Shown piece after piece: positions 14,801-26,375 of a stretch of 64,000 nucleotides of DNA. Location of the stretch: assembly GCA_017163975.1 (NCBI GenBank), contig JAFFSR010000218.1, forward strand, positions 6,823,501 to 6,887,500. The letters run 5' to 3'. The notes under the pieces were generated by a model, which was given only the letters and a program-made list of their open reading frames with translations, was not told the origin of the DNA and made no database searches. The position numbers and the translations under genes are program-made. Origin of the DNA: Anastatus disparis (taxonomy: Eukaryota; Arthropoda; Insecta; Hymenoptera; Eupelmidae). The first letter of the stretch is position 1, and each line of letters begins with the position of its first letter.

Positions 14801-16726
14801 TTGTCAAGCATTTACACACTTCAACAAACGTGCTGGAATGTAGTATTTTGCGCACGTAAAGAAATGCACAAAATCGAGCTTTGCGCACGGCAGTACCAAA
14901 TAGTACATTATGCACCTATGGTGGAAAAGCTGGATTTACGAAACGGGAGGTTTATAATCCGGACCGAAGGCAAAGACTGGAAAGAGTTTCGTAAAACAGC
15001 CTTTATACCAAAGGTGAATAATGTAATTTTTCGTATGAGAGTCGAAAAAGAGAAAAGAAGCTGCGAGTTTGAGGTTAGAATTATAAGTTTTCATGAATAC
15101 ATTTTATTTAACTGTTATATTTTTTATAGGTTCCTGTGCAAAGGGTGACAAAATATCCGCTTCTTTTGGCGCGTCTCTTGAAAGCGACGCCCTCAGGAAA
15201 GCTGGAGATGCAGGAACTAAAAAAGAGACTTAAACAAGCTCAAACCAATATAGAATTACATTTGGAGCACATGAATGCTGTAAGTTAATTTGTTTTAATA
15301 TTAAAATAATTTTTATTACAATAATTTTTAATACACCATAATATTTTAATATTTTTCGTTTTCTTTTTACAGGAGGCCAAAGATATCACGTCGACGAAAC
15401 TCTGGCGAAAAATTTCGATAACTCAAAATAACAAAAGATCAACAGCTGAACAAGACATGGTTAATATTAAATTACGAAAGGTATTTACTTTTCCATTTAT
15501 TGTTTATCAAATTTTCAAAACGACGTTCCTTGTTTTTTCACAGTAATTTTTTTCACTGTTAAATAATAGATTATATTTGCTCCGGGAAAGCATGGCAAAA
15601 GTGCGAATTTATGTCACTCTGTGCTATAAAGAATATTTTAGTCCTACGTTACACTGCGTAAAAATAATAATGTGATAAAATTTGATATTAATAAGTTAAT
15701 TCTAAATTTTAATAGCTAATTTCATTTTGTATTGTTTGTTGATTTAATATTTTGTAAATTAAAAAAATTAAATAAAATTTTCTGAATTTTTCTTTCTAAT
15801 AATAATTTTTTACGTTAAAAGATGGCTGTTGAAATATTGGAATGGAAACATGAAGATTCAAGATTTATATTAGAAGATCGATTGCTAGTCGCTCAGCCAA
15901 CCGATAACAATTTTAGGCGAGGCAGAAGTGTCAAAGTAGCTCCTGTAACTGTGATGCTGGTCACCAATGGAAAGGTACACATACATTTTTTTCAATTGAA
16001 TTTTTTAAGTTAATCTTCTAAATAATATTAAATTTTATTTAATTTATTTTCGTAGCCGAATAAAGAATTCCTTGATTTAACCGATGATTCTCTATTTCCA
16101 AGACAAATTGGTATTAAAGATGCAACTCTTCTCGTTGTCAAGGAAAAATTAGGACGATACTCGTTATTAAGAGTAAGTGCATTGAAAGCAATATTTTAGT
16201 AAAAATCACAACAATTAACACTGTCATTATGGCGAAAAATTATCACAGTGAATTCAATTTGACAACGTTTCTGTGAGCTATTGTAATTTTTACTAGAAAA
16301 TTTACCTCAGAGTAAATCATGAAAATTGATTTTAATACATACAAAACACAATAATTTTTTATTTATCTAGAAATAAATTCAATAATATTTTGAAAAAATT
16401 CTTATTTTAGGAACCACTTTATCTTGACAAGTGTATAGTATGCTGTGAAACAAACTACGTCGAGCTTTACTTTGAAATCCAAGAATTATCTTCTAAAGAA
16501 ACTTACTTATTTAAGGTAAGAATACACAATGAACATGTTATTTGGTAGAAAAATAATTGATATTTAAATAATTAATTATATAATTTATTATTTAAAGGCC
16601 GAAAATGAGGAAAAAACAAAGCTATGGTGTCGCACATTACAAGCATACGCACAATCATTAGGTGCATGGCGAAAACGTCGTGGCGCTTTACCAAACATCA
16701 TGACATGTAGTGTAGCTCGAAATTAA
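5871..16726 (+). CDS. Dbl-family Rho guanine nucleotide exchange factor (DH-PH), 5' partial
   Basis: Thirteen exons join in phase: 5871-6094, 6253-6555, 6914-7210, 7308-8222, 9254-9546, 13949-14213, 14342-14563, 15130-15279, 15373-15480, 15822-15974, 16056-16172, 16411-16515 and 16598-16726 (TAA). They give 1092 visible residues; the first exon opens inside a codon, so the N-terminus is missing. Residues about 1-660 are low-complexity and polar, with an acidic run encoded at 8016-8093 and an Asn/Thr-rich run in the fifth exon. A cysteine cluster (C663, C666, C679, C686, C689) precedes the DH domain (about 700-905), which shows VTEIVETEQKYGRDL and the CR3 helix MVPVQRVTKYPLLLARLL. A PH domain follows (about 945-1070, with WCRTLQAYAQ near its end). 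By family, DH-PH proteins load GTP on Rho GTPases at membranes. I cannot assign a specific orthologue name. Confidence 0.95.
8900..9140. repeat. dispersed repeat, copy 1
   Basis: This intronic segment resembles 44628-44840. Both contain, in the same order, a CTTTAATATAC block, an ATTCTTC block, a TTAATRATTAAATTTT block and a TTTAAAGGTCAA block. Both begin with an ACCCT or CCCTC segment containing CTAGAG. The copies are diverged, which suggests an old dispersed element rather than a recent duplication. Confidence 0.5.
9547..13948 (+). other. 4.4-kb intron of the RhoGEF gene
   Basis: Donor GTAAAT follows the split codon of the fifth exon and acceptor TTTTTTAG precedes the sixth. No open frame with family resemblance was found inside. 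The intron separates the two halves of the cysteine cluster that precedes the DH domain. Confidence 0.85.
14654..15073 (+). other. open reading frame inside a RhoGEF intron
   Basis: The intron 14564-15129 must be removed to join the DH helix (SFLM to VPVQR). Inside it, a frame is open from 14654 to beyond 15073, and its base composition is visibly richer in G and C than the intron ends. The frame predicts a hydrophobic segment (YYILFFILLALSSILSSIY) followed by a basic, protein-like part containing MVEKLDLRNGRFIIRTEG. No ATG precedes the hydrophobic segment; the first in-frame ATG is at about 14863. A donor-like GAG|GTTAGA occurs at 15071-15079. It could be an alternative exon, a nested gene fragment or an insertion relic. 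I do not recognise the sequence. Confidence 0.35.
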
Positions 16727-17800
16727 AAAAAAAAAAAATTTCCTCGAGGTTTTGGAAATGAGAAGAAACGAAACAGAAGAAAAATCGAAGATTTTTTAAA
16801 ATATTTTTTATAGTGCGTCGCAGAAACGGGACGTTTCCTACGTAACTGTATTCGATGAGACACGCTGAGTGATTCCTAATTAATGCGCAAAGATAAGAAA
16901 AAAAAAAAATTAGCGCATGATTATTTGTATTATTGCTAATTGCTCGATTAATCGTACGCATTATATTATGTATTTTTATTATGTTAATTATAATCCATCT
17001 CTCTCCTCTCTGTCCTTTCTTTATCTATTTTTTTTTTAAATATTACAACTGTTTGTTTCAATTTAGAAGATACGTTTGCATGAAATGAATTTTAAATTTG
17101 TGAATTTTTTTTTCTCTGTTTTCTCTCGACGATAAAACGCGTATCAGTAGCTGTGATATCGAACCCCCCGGTGTATTGGGATATACATATATATTGTAAA
17201 ATTAATAATTATAATTAATTAATTAACTTTCTTCTCGCTGCAACTTTATTAAAAAAAATTAATAACTTGCATTACATTTTTATGATACATGGTATATACA
17301 TAAGTTCGGATTTAAAAAAAAAAAAAGAATAAAACGAGCATCATTTTGTGTGTGTAAGTAAGAAGCAGTGTAAAAGGGAATGTTAAAAGCGCGGACGAAC
17401 GATTGTACATTGTACCATATGTTCCAGCCATTTTATTTTTTTTTTTTGTATATAATTGTGAATGTATAAAGAACCGCTATGAAGACTTTGATGTAACGTT
17501 GATGAAATATATGCGTTTTCATTTATTGTCTTATCAATGAAAAGAAAATTATTATTTTTTTTTTTCTATCGAAAAGTATATAATATATATGCATTTTTAC
17601 ACGAGCAAACGTTTGAAAGTAGACCTTTCTCTTGTAATTCGATTTTTTTTTAATTATTTATTTTATAGGCGAAATGGCAACGCAAGCTTATTTGACTTGA
17701 TTTTAATATATTAAAAGACAGAAAGAAAACCTTTAATTCCTTGCGCTTTTTAGCGCAATTATTACTTACATTATGTATAATAATAAAATACGATTAAATA
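16727..17800 (+). other. probable 3' untranslated region of the RhoGEF gene
   Basis: The sequence after the TAA at 16724-16726 is AT-rich and has no coding signal. Several AATAAA-type polyadenylation signals occur, the clearest around 17780-17790 just before a T-rich stretch. The true transcript end cannot be fixed from sequence alone. Confidence 0.5.
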
Positions 17801-17918
17801 TTTAATATTTTGGGTTTTATTTATTTGTAAGAGAACCTCTTTTTATTCTAAAAATGAAATCATTGAAAAAATATATGTTAAACATTTGTTCAGAAAACTT
17901 TAAATAACTTTTCCAATA

Positions 17919-18470
17919 TTAGGGAATAAATTTCCATAAATTTTGTTTTGATAAATACAAGTTTCCTTTTTATCATCATTCATAATTCAGATTAGGATAT
18001 TTATGTTTACCTTCTCAGAAAAAAATGTCCAAATTTTTACAAAAATTTTCAAAATGTTTCAGTTTGTTTCGTTTTTTTCAGATTTATAACTTTTAGATTG
18101 ATTAAAAATGTTTTTAAGTATTTGGACAAAACATTCAAAGTATTTCAGTTTGTTTCATTTTCTTTCATTTCTTTCCGAAAAAAACGATAAAAACCGAAAA
18201 AAATGAAACAATCTGAAATAATCTAAAAAAAAATGAATGAACATGAAACAAACAGAAACTTAATGAAAAAAAGTGCAAGAAATTGAAACAATTTGAGAGA
18301 AATCAAAACAGATTAAAACAAACTGAAACAAACTAAAACTTTCATAATATAGCTGATTTCTTTTTTCGTCAATTATACCAATTGTTTCGTTCAAATTCTC
18401 ACAAAAATTTTCGGTATGTTTAAGTTTTTTTCAGAAATATTCATTTACTTTCATAAATTTATTCCGCTAG
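17919..18470. mobile_element. MITE-like element with terminal inverted repeats
   Basis: The left end (17919-17940, TTAGGGAATAAATTTCCATA) and the right end (18449-18470, whose reverse complement reads CTAGCGGAATAAATTTATGA) form imperfect terminal inverted repeats of about 20 bp. The roughly 550-bp interior is non-coding and carries the motif TTTCAGTTTGTTTC several times on one strand and its complement on the other, so it could fold into a large imperfect hairpin. No transposase frame is present, which fits a non-autonomous element. Its right end touches the poly-A-like tail of the SINE at 18472. Confidence 0.5.
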
Positions 18471-18471
18471 A

Positions 18472-18679
18472 ATTTTTTTTAATTTAACGTCGCTTTATTT
18501 ACGCTATGATTTCGATGCTAATTAGCGACGGAGGTCGTCAATGTGTTTGTGAACGCATTGACTAAAAGCACATGTAAAATTCAGTGGTGCTTGTATCGAC
18601 CGGCTGAGAGCGGGATTCGAACTCGGGACCTCGAGATTACGAATCCATCGCTCTACCGAATGAGCCACTGACGACCTCA
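18472..18679 (-). mobile_element. tRNA-derived SINE, copy 1 (full length)
   Basis: Read on the - strand, it begins GAGGTCGTCAGTGGCTCATT, contains a pol III A box (TGGCTCATTCGG) and a B box (GAGTTCGAATCCCGC), and continues into a non-tRNA body. It ends with an inverted repeat CGTCGCT...AGCGACG followed by an A-rich tail. The tRNA-like head does not fold into a clean cloverleaf and runs into the shared body, so a SINE is preferred over a functional tRNA gene. Four further copies lie in this window. Confidence 0.8.
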
Positions 18680-20055
18680 TCATTTTGATGGCAAATATTT
18701 TACTACTTTTATATTATAAAGAGAAATATATTCTAAAATATAAAAAGGTTGCAAAAAAGGTTAAAATTAGTATACTACATTTAAATGTTGCATATAAATT
18801 CTATTTTTATTTTTATTATAAGATTTTTTTGCTGTCCATCGTGTAATAATTAATAACTTCAAGAAATGAAATCAGATTAAATTTGCACCCAATCACAGTT
18901 AAAATTACAAATTGTCAAATGATTAAAGTTTCATACAATTTTGTTTTAGTTATTAAGTATTTAATTAATTTATTTACAAATATTGAACTATTTTTATTTT
19001 GATAAACAAGAGTGAATGATAGTATCTGAAAAAATTAAATACAACCGTTGAATATTTACTTTCAAATTTCGATGTTTTATTAGTAACTCATTGTTATAAT
19101 CAAATATTTCTGTTTTTCATAAATTTTATTAGGGTATAATAATTAACAAAAAAAAGAATAATAATATTACTATTCAATTCATGCATATTAAAATAATTGA
19201 CTTTAAATTTTGCTCAGTTAAGAACTACTATTAAAAATTCAAATAATAAATAGTTTTAACGAATTGCTATAAGATTTTGATTTTAATAAATCGTATATTG
19301 ATTATAAGTAAATAAATTTCTGTAACGATTAAATTTTATTTACTTTCTTTGTGTTCTGTCATTTTGTGAATATTATTTATAAATTTTATTTAATTAAACT
19401 ATCTCTATCTAAACCTTTATTATAACCAGTCTTATCTATGTAGGCTATTTAAAATTTAAAAGTCAATATATCCATGATTTGAATTCTTTTTTTAAGTTAA
19501 TGCCTGTTTGATTACTATGAAATCAATTAAAAAATAGATGCATGCTTGTATATTTACATTGGGCATAATCTTATCTTAATTGACATATTTTTAACGTGCA
19601 CACAAATATTTCATTATAATTTTATTGGCCTCGTGATCAAATTTGTGCAAATAAAAATCACTGATAAGCTGAATGTTTAAAATAAATGTAAGCAATGATA
19701 GATAATTTTTTTTTTATAGATCGCAATGTAATATAAAATTTAAATGATTCTTAAATTATTAGAAATTTCTTGTAAGAAAAAGAAATGTATTAATATACTC
19801 GTAAATATTAATTTAGTAAAAAGATTATTGAATATTACGACTTTTATACAGATATACAAAGATCCTTAACGAATTTAAATCCGCGTACCATAAATAAAGA
19901 ATCGACTGGTCGAAAATTCAAAAATAAACTTGTAGCTAACCTCACAGTCTTGGGTTACACAGCTAACTTCAAAACTATCATAACATCGGGTTGTGTCTCT
20001 TTTCGTGCGGTGCCCGTCGTACATCAACCACGCGTGCACAACACACCTTGCAAAA
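18680..20055. other. intergenic region before eIF3f
   Basis: No gene was found. The last 130 bases (19925-20055) are less AT-rich and probably hold the eIF3f promoter and 5' leader, including a pyrimidine-rich stretch TGTGTCTCTTTTCG at 19993-20006. Confidence 0.6.
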
Positions 20056-21515
20056 ATGGCGCTTAACCTCTTAGTAAAAGTACATCCTGTTGTTTTATTT
20101 CAAATTGTCGATGCTTACGAGCGTCGAGGTGCCGAGGCACATCGTGTCATTGGTACTTTATTAGGTAATAATTCATTATTTACAAAATTATAAAATTTTA
20201 ACGTGTTTTATGAAAATTTTTGTGCTAATGAAAAACAGCTTATGTTCACTGTCACATTGATGTTTACATTGATATGAATATGATGATTAATTAAAGTAAT
20301 TATTCTACAGGTACTGTAGAGAAAGGTGTTGTTGAAGTAACCAATTGTTTTTGTGTACCACATAAAGAATATGAAGATCAAGTTGATGCAGAACTTAACT
20401 ATGCTATGGATTTGTACGAGTTGAATCGTAGAGTTAACGCACAAGAAAATATTGTTGGTTGGTGGGCTACTGGCAATGAGGTATATAATGGAAGTTAGTT
20501 ATGTATGCATTTATTCAATTTGATTAAACTATTAATATGTTTTAAATAGGTCACCAATCATTCCTTTGTAATTCACGAGTATTATGCTCGCGAATGTAAT
20601 AATCCAATTCATTTAACGGTAGACACCACTTTAGAAAACACAACTAGGATGGGTATCAGGGCTTATGTTTGCGTAAGATTAGGAGTTCCAAATGGTAAAA
20701 CTGGATGTATGTTCACACCAGCTAAAGTACAGGTAAAAACCTTGTTTTTTTTTTATTTCTTTATACTTTCTTAATATTCTTATAAAGTTTAAATGGATAA
20801 AAAATTTTTTTTGTTATAGGTTCAGTCTTATGATCCAGAAATCGTAGGATTACAATTATGCTCCAAGACTTTGACGCAGATTCAAGGAAATAAACCAAGT
20901 GGTGTGGTGGAGCCAATGATGGATCTTGCGCAAATTGCAGAAGCTAGTTCAAAACTTTGTACTATGTTAGACAATGTACTCCAATATGTTGATGATGTAT
21001 TGTCTGGAAAGATTCCTCCTGATAATCAGGTATTTATTTTATAAGATTGATTATAAGTTCATTAATCATTTCTTTTTAATGTTATAGTAAATTGTTACTT
21101 TTTATAGTTTTCTGTAGAGAATATATTAATCTAACCAGCCAAAACAACAACACAATAATACATTTAGTATTAAAACATTCTTTATTTAAACATCAGCTAA
21201 TTAATAATAAATAACATTTTCATATTTAACATATTATTGTGCTGTTTTTTTGGCTCATCAAATCAACAGATTCTTTACATAAAACCATAAAAACGCAAGC
21301 GATAGAGTCTTATTAAACTTAATTAAAAATTATTTTTTTAGGTGGGAAGAGCTCTTCTTGATATGGTAAACTCTGTACCGAAGATGACAAGTGATCAATT
21401 TGATAATATGTTTAACAGTAACGTCAAGGATCTTCTTATGGTTGTTGCATTATCGCAACTTATTAAAGTACAGTTACAGCTTAATGAGAAACTTACATTG
21501 CTTACGACATTGTGA
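20056..21515 (+). CDS. eIF3f: eukaryotic translation initiation factor 3 subunit F
   Basis: Five exons (20056-20164, 20311-20480, 20550-20732, 20820-21029, 21342-21515) join in phase to 281 residues, close to the usual size of insect eIF3f. The MPN (Mov34/PAD1) domain starts with [18 protein letters not shown] and contains [20 protein letters not shown] and [17 protein letters not shown]. The JAMM metal ligands are absent: the usual H-x-H position reads IHEYY, as expected for this non-catalytic eIF3 subunit. The C-terminal helices ([33 protein letters not shown]) match the family. It works in the eIF3 complex on the 40S ribosome in the cytoplasm. The gene is convergent with Actr10, whose stop is 285 bp away. 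Confidence 0.97.
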
Positions 21516-21800
21516 AGCAAATAAAATCTTTTATCTTTTTATTGCATGACTCAACATCTGGGAGTATAAGCGCTGAGAATAAATAATAAATGTTTTCATA
21601 AAACGTTAATATTTATTACTCTTATTAAAACAGTTTCATGAAAAAAGCTATATATAAAATTGTGCAGAATAAAAGATATGAGATTGATTACAAATATAAA
21701 AATTGTGCATATTTCATTTTTATACAGTGTAAAGCCATTTCAAATAGCAAATAAATAATTTAATAAAGTTTTAAAAAAAAAAAAATATTAAATTTAAAAC

Positions 21801-23423
21801 TTAAATCGAATTTGAGGTTTCATCTTTCTTGTTGTCTATAAGACTAACCCAATCAGGCACTCGATTAGATTCAAGATAATTATCTTTGGAAATACATCTT
21901 GAAGGTAAATCAGCTATTGCGAAAATCGCTCCTCCTAACCAAGCTGTGTAATTTGATTTGCTTGGTGCTGTATGAAATTTAAATGTTCTTACTTTCAATT
22001 TTTCTGAATACAGCTCACTATTGACTAGAAATAAAAGTTCAGCCTTTAATCTGCTGGCAAAGCCTTTAGCCATCACTGTTCCACCAATGAGCAAAATATT
22101 TTCAGCTAACTGTCGTCTTGTATCAACAGGACACTAAAAATAAATTTTGTTCATTTTATTGATAATTTTTTTTTAATAGTTCAACTTAATAGAAATATAG
22201 TTCATTTAAAAATTATAAGTACATGAAATTTTTGAAGATTTGGAGTAAAATTTGAAATTAATTTTTTTAATTAAAAAAAAAATAATTTATTAAATGTTAA
22301 AATTTTATTTGGAAATAAATTATTACTCACTTTTGTTAGAGCATCTAAAATCATAGTTGGTATACTAAGATTGTCATTATCTCTCTCCCATAGAACTTCA
22401 AATGCTTTTTCTCTAACAGTCCCAGGAATTTCAAATGTCCTTGTAGTAAAATATTTAACATTTGGTGGTGGCACAGGAGGCTTTTCTGTTTCTAATTGCA
22501 AAGAACGTTCCCTCGTTGTTACAAAACACGTTTGAACTTTAATATCTTCAATTAATTTCTCTGTTGCTTCTTTCTCCGTTAAGATATCTTTCATATCATT
22601 GGTAATCCTTCTGCAGATAAAAAAAAGTAAACATAATATTTTATTTATTTTTACTAACTGCTAGAAAATAATTGATGGTTTGACAATATATTTAACAGAA
22701 TTAATTGGTCAAAGCACAAAATTAATAACAACTTACTCGTGAACAGCACGACTAGCTAGAGGCAGCGCTTGCCAAGCTTTTAAAATAGGTACACCTTCAA
22801 ATATTGGAATAAGAGTTGCTTCTTCATAGCCAACATCGAGCACCAATGCAGTATCCATTCCTAAAGTACTAACTGTAACCAAATGCGTTGGTAGTATCAT
22901 TAAAGCACCAACTTCGAAATGTCGAAACAATACTTTTGCCAAGGTGTTTCTAAATATCGTTGGAAGTAACGGAGATTCTATAATAACAATTCTAATATCT
23001 TTTGGACTTATAACTGTGCGCCTGTTGAATTGAAAAGGAATACAATTAGAAGAATGATTAGAAAACGATAGTAGATTATATGAAAAAAAAATTTACTTGA
23101 AAAATATATAATGTAAAAACTCAACAAGAAGCTGATACAAATCATCTTCATTTTTGTAACTGTAAATTTTTCTCATTTCTTTACTTTCCGGACATTTTAT
23201 TTCTGTCCTTATGATACCACGAGGTCCAGGCTCTCCTGCATAACCATATCTACGAATGAAAAAATAAGCAATAAAAAATGTGATGAACTAAATATTATTT
23301 TAATAAAACAACTTACTTTGTATAGGCACTCCCAATATCAAAAACAAGAACCTGTTTGTCCGCGATGTAACGCATCCCCTCATAGTTGCGTAGCATTTTT
23401 CTACCTTGAGTGCTATCCGTCAT
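21801..23423 (-). CDS. Actr10: actin-related protein 10 (Arp11), dynactin pointed-end subunit
   Basis: Five exons on the - strand (23317-23423, 23097-23249, 22737-23021, 22331-22610, 21801-22133) join in phase to 385 residues; the human protein is 417. The actin-fold motifs are clear: VFDIGSAYTKYGYAGEPGPR (phosphate loop 1), RIVIIESPLLPTIFRNTL, VLDVGYEEATLIPIFEG and CPVDTRRQLAENILLIGG, then YTAWLGGAIFAIADL and RVPDWVSL at the C-terminus. The protein caps the pointed end of the Arp1 filament in dynactin and helps couple dynein to cargo. The start ATG at 23423 opens MTDSTQGRKMLRNYEG, a slightly longer N-terminus than in vertebrates. It shares a divergent promoter region with mTERF3. Confidence 0.97.
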
Positions 23424-23840
23424 TTTAATATATTCATAACAATTACATTTATATTAAAAAAATTAAAACATTATATTGTACTTTGACGATATCTTATTTC
23501 GGAGCAGTCAGTGTTTTCAACAACACACACCTATTCAGGTGATGTTAGGTCGGTTGACATTTTGTATAGATGGCGAAAGCTGCTTACTGAACTGGGACAA
23601 TCAGCCGACAGCCGACGACCGCATGTGTGTTTTGATTGTTGTGTAGGCGTGAATTTCGTTTAGACAACGAAAATTGATATTTAATTAAAGTATTACGTTT
23701 ATTATAATAAAATGACGTTAATATGAACATTTATTATCTCATTTATATAATAATGTGATTAGTTAAGTGAATCAACCTAAAAATTTTTGAAAAATTGGTT
23801 AAAATACAAACCATACAGGTTATATGGATGTGAAGAAAAA
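23424..23840. promoter_or_regulatory. shared divergent promoter region of Actr10 and mTERF3
   Basis: The start codons of Actr10 (- strand) and mTERF3 (+ strand) are 417 bp apart. The middle (about 23515-23660) is clearly richer in G and C than its surroundings and has no open frame of note, which fits a bidirectional housekeeping promoter. No TATA box is evident on either side. The exact transcription starts are unknown. Confidence 0.55.
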
Positions 23841-25894
23841 ATGAGTTTTTCAAGATACAATACATTATTTAGATTATTACAAATTTCTTCACGCAATGCA
23901 AAGTGTGATTACGAAATTGGCTGTCGTTCTTATTCGAGAAAAGTATTAACATCACTGTCACCGCAGGATATACGAGAAAAACATAATGATCCTTTCAGAA
24001 GAAAAGAGTTTAAATTACAAGATTTAGAAAATGAATTTAACGAAGACGAAGAAAATAGACAATACATAGCGAGAAAGCAATCTAGGCATAACTATAAACA
24101 ACATAAACAACAAAATAACTCAAAACAACAGAGACCCGAAGGGTTTAAAGAAAAACGTAAATATGTAAATAGAAATGAACAAAATTTTGCATCCAATGAC
24201 GAAGATAAAATAAAGAGTAAACATAAAAATCGGCGAGATTTTGGGTCAAATGATGAACATCAAACAAAGTATAGATACAGGGATAAGAGAGATTTTGCAT
24301 CGAATGATAAATATCAAAAAAATAATGAGTATATGAATGAACAAAATACAGGATCAAATGATAAACATCAAGCGGAGGGTCAATATTCATTTCCTCATAT
24401 TTCAAATTTCGCAAATAAATACTTATCAAAAGTTGACGAGATGACAGAGAATGATAAGAAATGTGAAGAATTCACAAATAAGAAAAGGAAAAAGTTCACA
24501 TTTCAAAGTGATTTGGAAAGTCCAGAATCAACTGAAATTGATGAAAGTGAATTTGAAAACAAATACGAATATGATAAACCTCTAGATAATGAAAATCGAG
24601 TACAGCGAATAAAAATAAATTATAAATTAGAAGATGATCCAAAGTATCGAAATCCACTAACGTTTGAAAAAAACACAGATGAAGATGATATGAATGAAGA
24701 GGTTCATGAAGTTTTTGAATTAAAACCTGATCCTAGTATTACTAATGCAGATAATTTAACCGTTTTATCTCCTGTTGAAAATCAAAATCTTGATGCAGAT
24801 TCAAATTCAAAAACCAAAGAAATTTCAAGATATAAAATTTTAGAAACTCCTGAAGGAAAAGTAGAATTTAATTTGTCAGCTGATGAGTTTAATGTGTCTG
24901 AATTTTATAAAGAACTTTATAATAATCCAGGACCTTTAGATGAATGTAAGGAAGATATTTCAGATTTGGGACCAAATTTTTCACCATTTTATAATTTTGC
25001 TGCTTATGCAGATAAATCTAAGCTGATACAGGAATATGTACATCTTGGAGTGAAATTGCATAAATTAGAAAAAAATCATGATGATATGAGAGCTCTTTTA
25101 AGTATAAATTTGGAAAAGGAATTACCAATGTATCTTCAGTTTCTTCATGATTGCGGAGTGCCAGCTGATTGTTTAGGTGATGTTATAACAGAAGCTCCGA
25201 TGATTTTGAAAGAAGATATGGATGATATGAGGACTAGGATAAGATATTTAAGAGCTCATAAATTTTCTATTGAAAGTATAGCAAGAATTGTTACGAATAA
25301 TCCTAGATGGCTTCTATGGGCAACAAAGTTTATAGATCAAAGGCTTGGACATTTTCAAAATGAATTTAAACTTTCTGGAGCAGAAGTAAGATTTTTAGCA
25401 ACTAAAACACCAAAACTTATAACATATCATTTGAGACACATATACGAAAATACATTTGCTGTCAGAGAAGAGATGGGATTTGATAAGCGAGAAACAAAAG
25501 TTTTATTACTTTCTAAACCCCGACTTTGGATGAATAGTAAGTTTAAAAACTTTCTTAAGATATATAACTGTATTATTAATTATTTTTATTTACATTATAT
25601 TTTAATATACTTTCAGACAGGAAAAAAATTGTTGATTCATTTGACTATCTACACAACACCATGAAATTATCACATTTAATGATTGCTTCACAATCTGACG
25701 TTTTAACATGCCGCAAAAGTCGTATAAAGGATAGGCATGAATTTCTTGTCGAGTTAAAAAAAGCTCAATATGATCCCAAACAACCTGGATATATTGCTCC
25801 ACAATCAATAGTAGTTGGTTCTAATGCAGATTTTTGCAGAGACATTGCAAAGACCGCATTAGACACATTCGAATTATTTTTGAAAACACGTTAA
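23841..25894 (+). CDS. mTerf3: mitochondrial transcription termination factor 3 (mTERF3) with a long N-terminal extension
   Basis: Two exons (23841-25536 and 25617-25894) join in phase to 657 residues. The ATG at 23841 is chosen because it begins MSFSRYNTLFRLLQISSRNA, a basic, acid-free segment typical of mitochondrial import signals. Residues about 40-370 are very hydrophilic and low in complexity, with four 18-residue repeats (115-186). The MTERF helical repeats run from about 375 to 650 (LGPNFSPFYNFAAYADKS, ITEAPMILKEDMDDMRTRI, IVTNNPRWLL, KTPKLITYHLRHIYENT). Family members are usually 350-420 residues, so the extension is unusual. By family knowledge mTERF3 acts in the mitochondrial matrix on mitochondrial transcription and ribosome assembly. 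Confidence 0.93.
24183..24398 (+). repeat. four coding tandem repeats of 54 bp in mTERF3
   Basis: Four consecutive 18-residue units begin NFASNDEDK, DFGSNDEHQ, DFASNDKYQ and NTGSNDKHQ; the SND core is invariant. All units keep the reading frame, so the array is translated. It lies in the hydrophilic region between the import signal and the MTERF domain. Confidence 0.85.
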
Positions 25895-26047
25895 TTATTG
25901 TTATTTGTATATATTTATAAATAAATAATTACTGTACAGTTATAATTTTTTCATTTTTATTATTTATACTTCATCAATTATATTTATACATGAAAAAAAT
26001 AATCTTAATTCAAGAAAAATTTTTGTCATTTAAATTAATGTTTCCTT

Positions 26048-26191
26048 GAGGTTGTCGCAGAGGCTCAGTTGATAGAACTTATTGGATTCATAATTTTTAG
26101 GACTCGAATACGAATCCCGCTCTTTGTTCTCAGACACACTGAAAACCTTCGTCGCCAATTAGCATAAATACAGCGACTTTTATTTAAAAAA
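26048..26191 (+). mobile_element. tRNA-derived SINE, copy 2 (internally deleted)
   Basis: The copy begins GAGGTTGTCGCAGAGGCTCA, has a B-box region (ACTCGAATACGAATCCCGC) and then jumps to the end of the body, retaining CGTCGCCAATTAGCATAAAT and ACAGCGAC before an A-rich tail. The middle present in the full-length copies is missing. It sits between mTERF3 and the 3' end of ERGIC3. Confidence 0.7.
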
Positions 26192-26375
26192 AACAAATAG
26201 TATCAATTTTTCTTGTTAAATTTATTAAATATTTAAAAATAAAAAGCTTGGGTCAAGAATTATTTTTAAATAAAAATTATAAGATAAGAATTTATGTTGG
26301 TTATTGAAAATTCTTTTAATAGAATATGAAAGTAAATTGATTATTTATGACACTGGGATAATAAATAAACAAGAA

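Noticed and set aside
18600..18679. A tRNA gene on the - strand
   Set aside because: A and B boxes are present, but the anticodon arm does not form a proper 5-bp stem with a 7-base loop, and the same head plus body recurs at other places, so it is a SINE.
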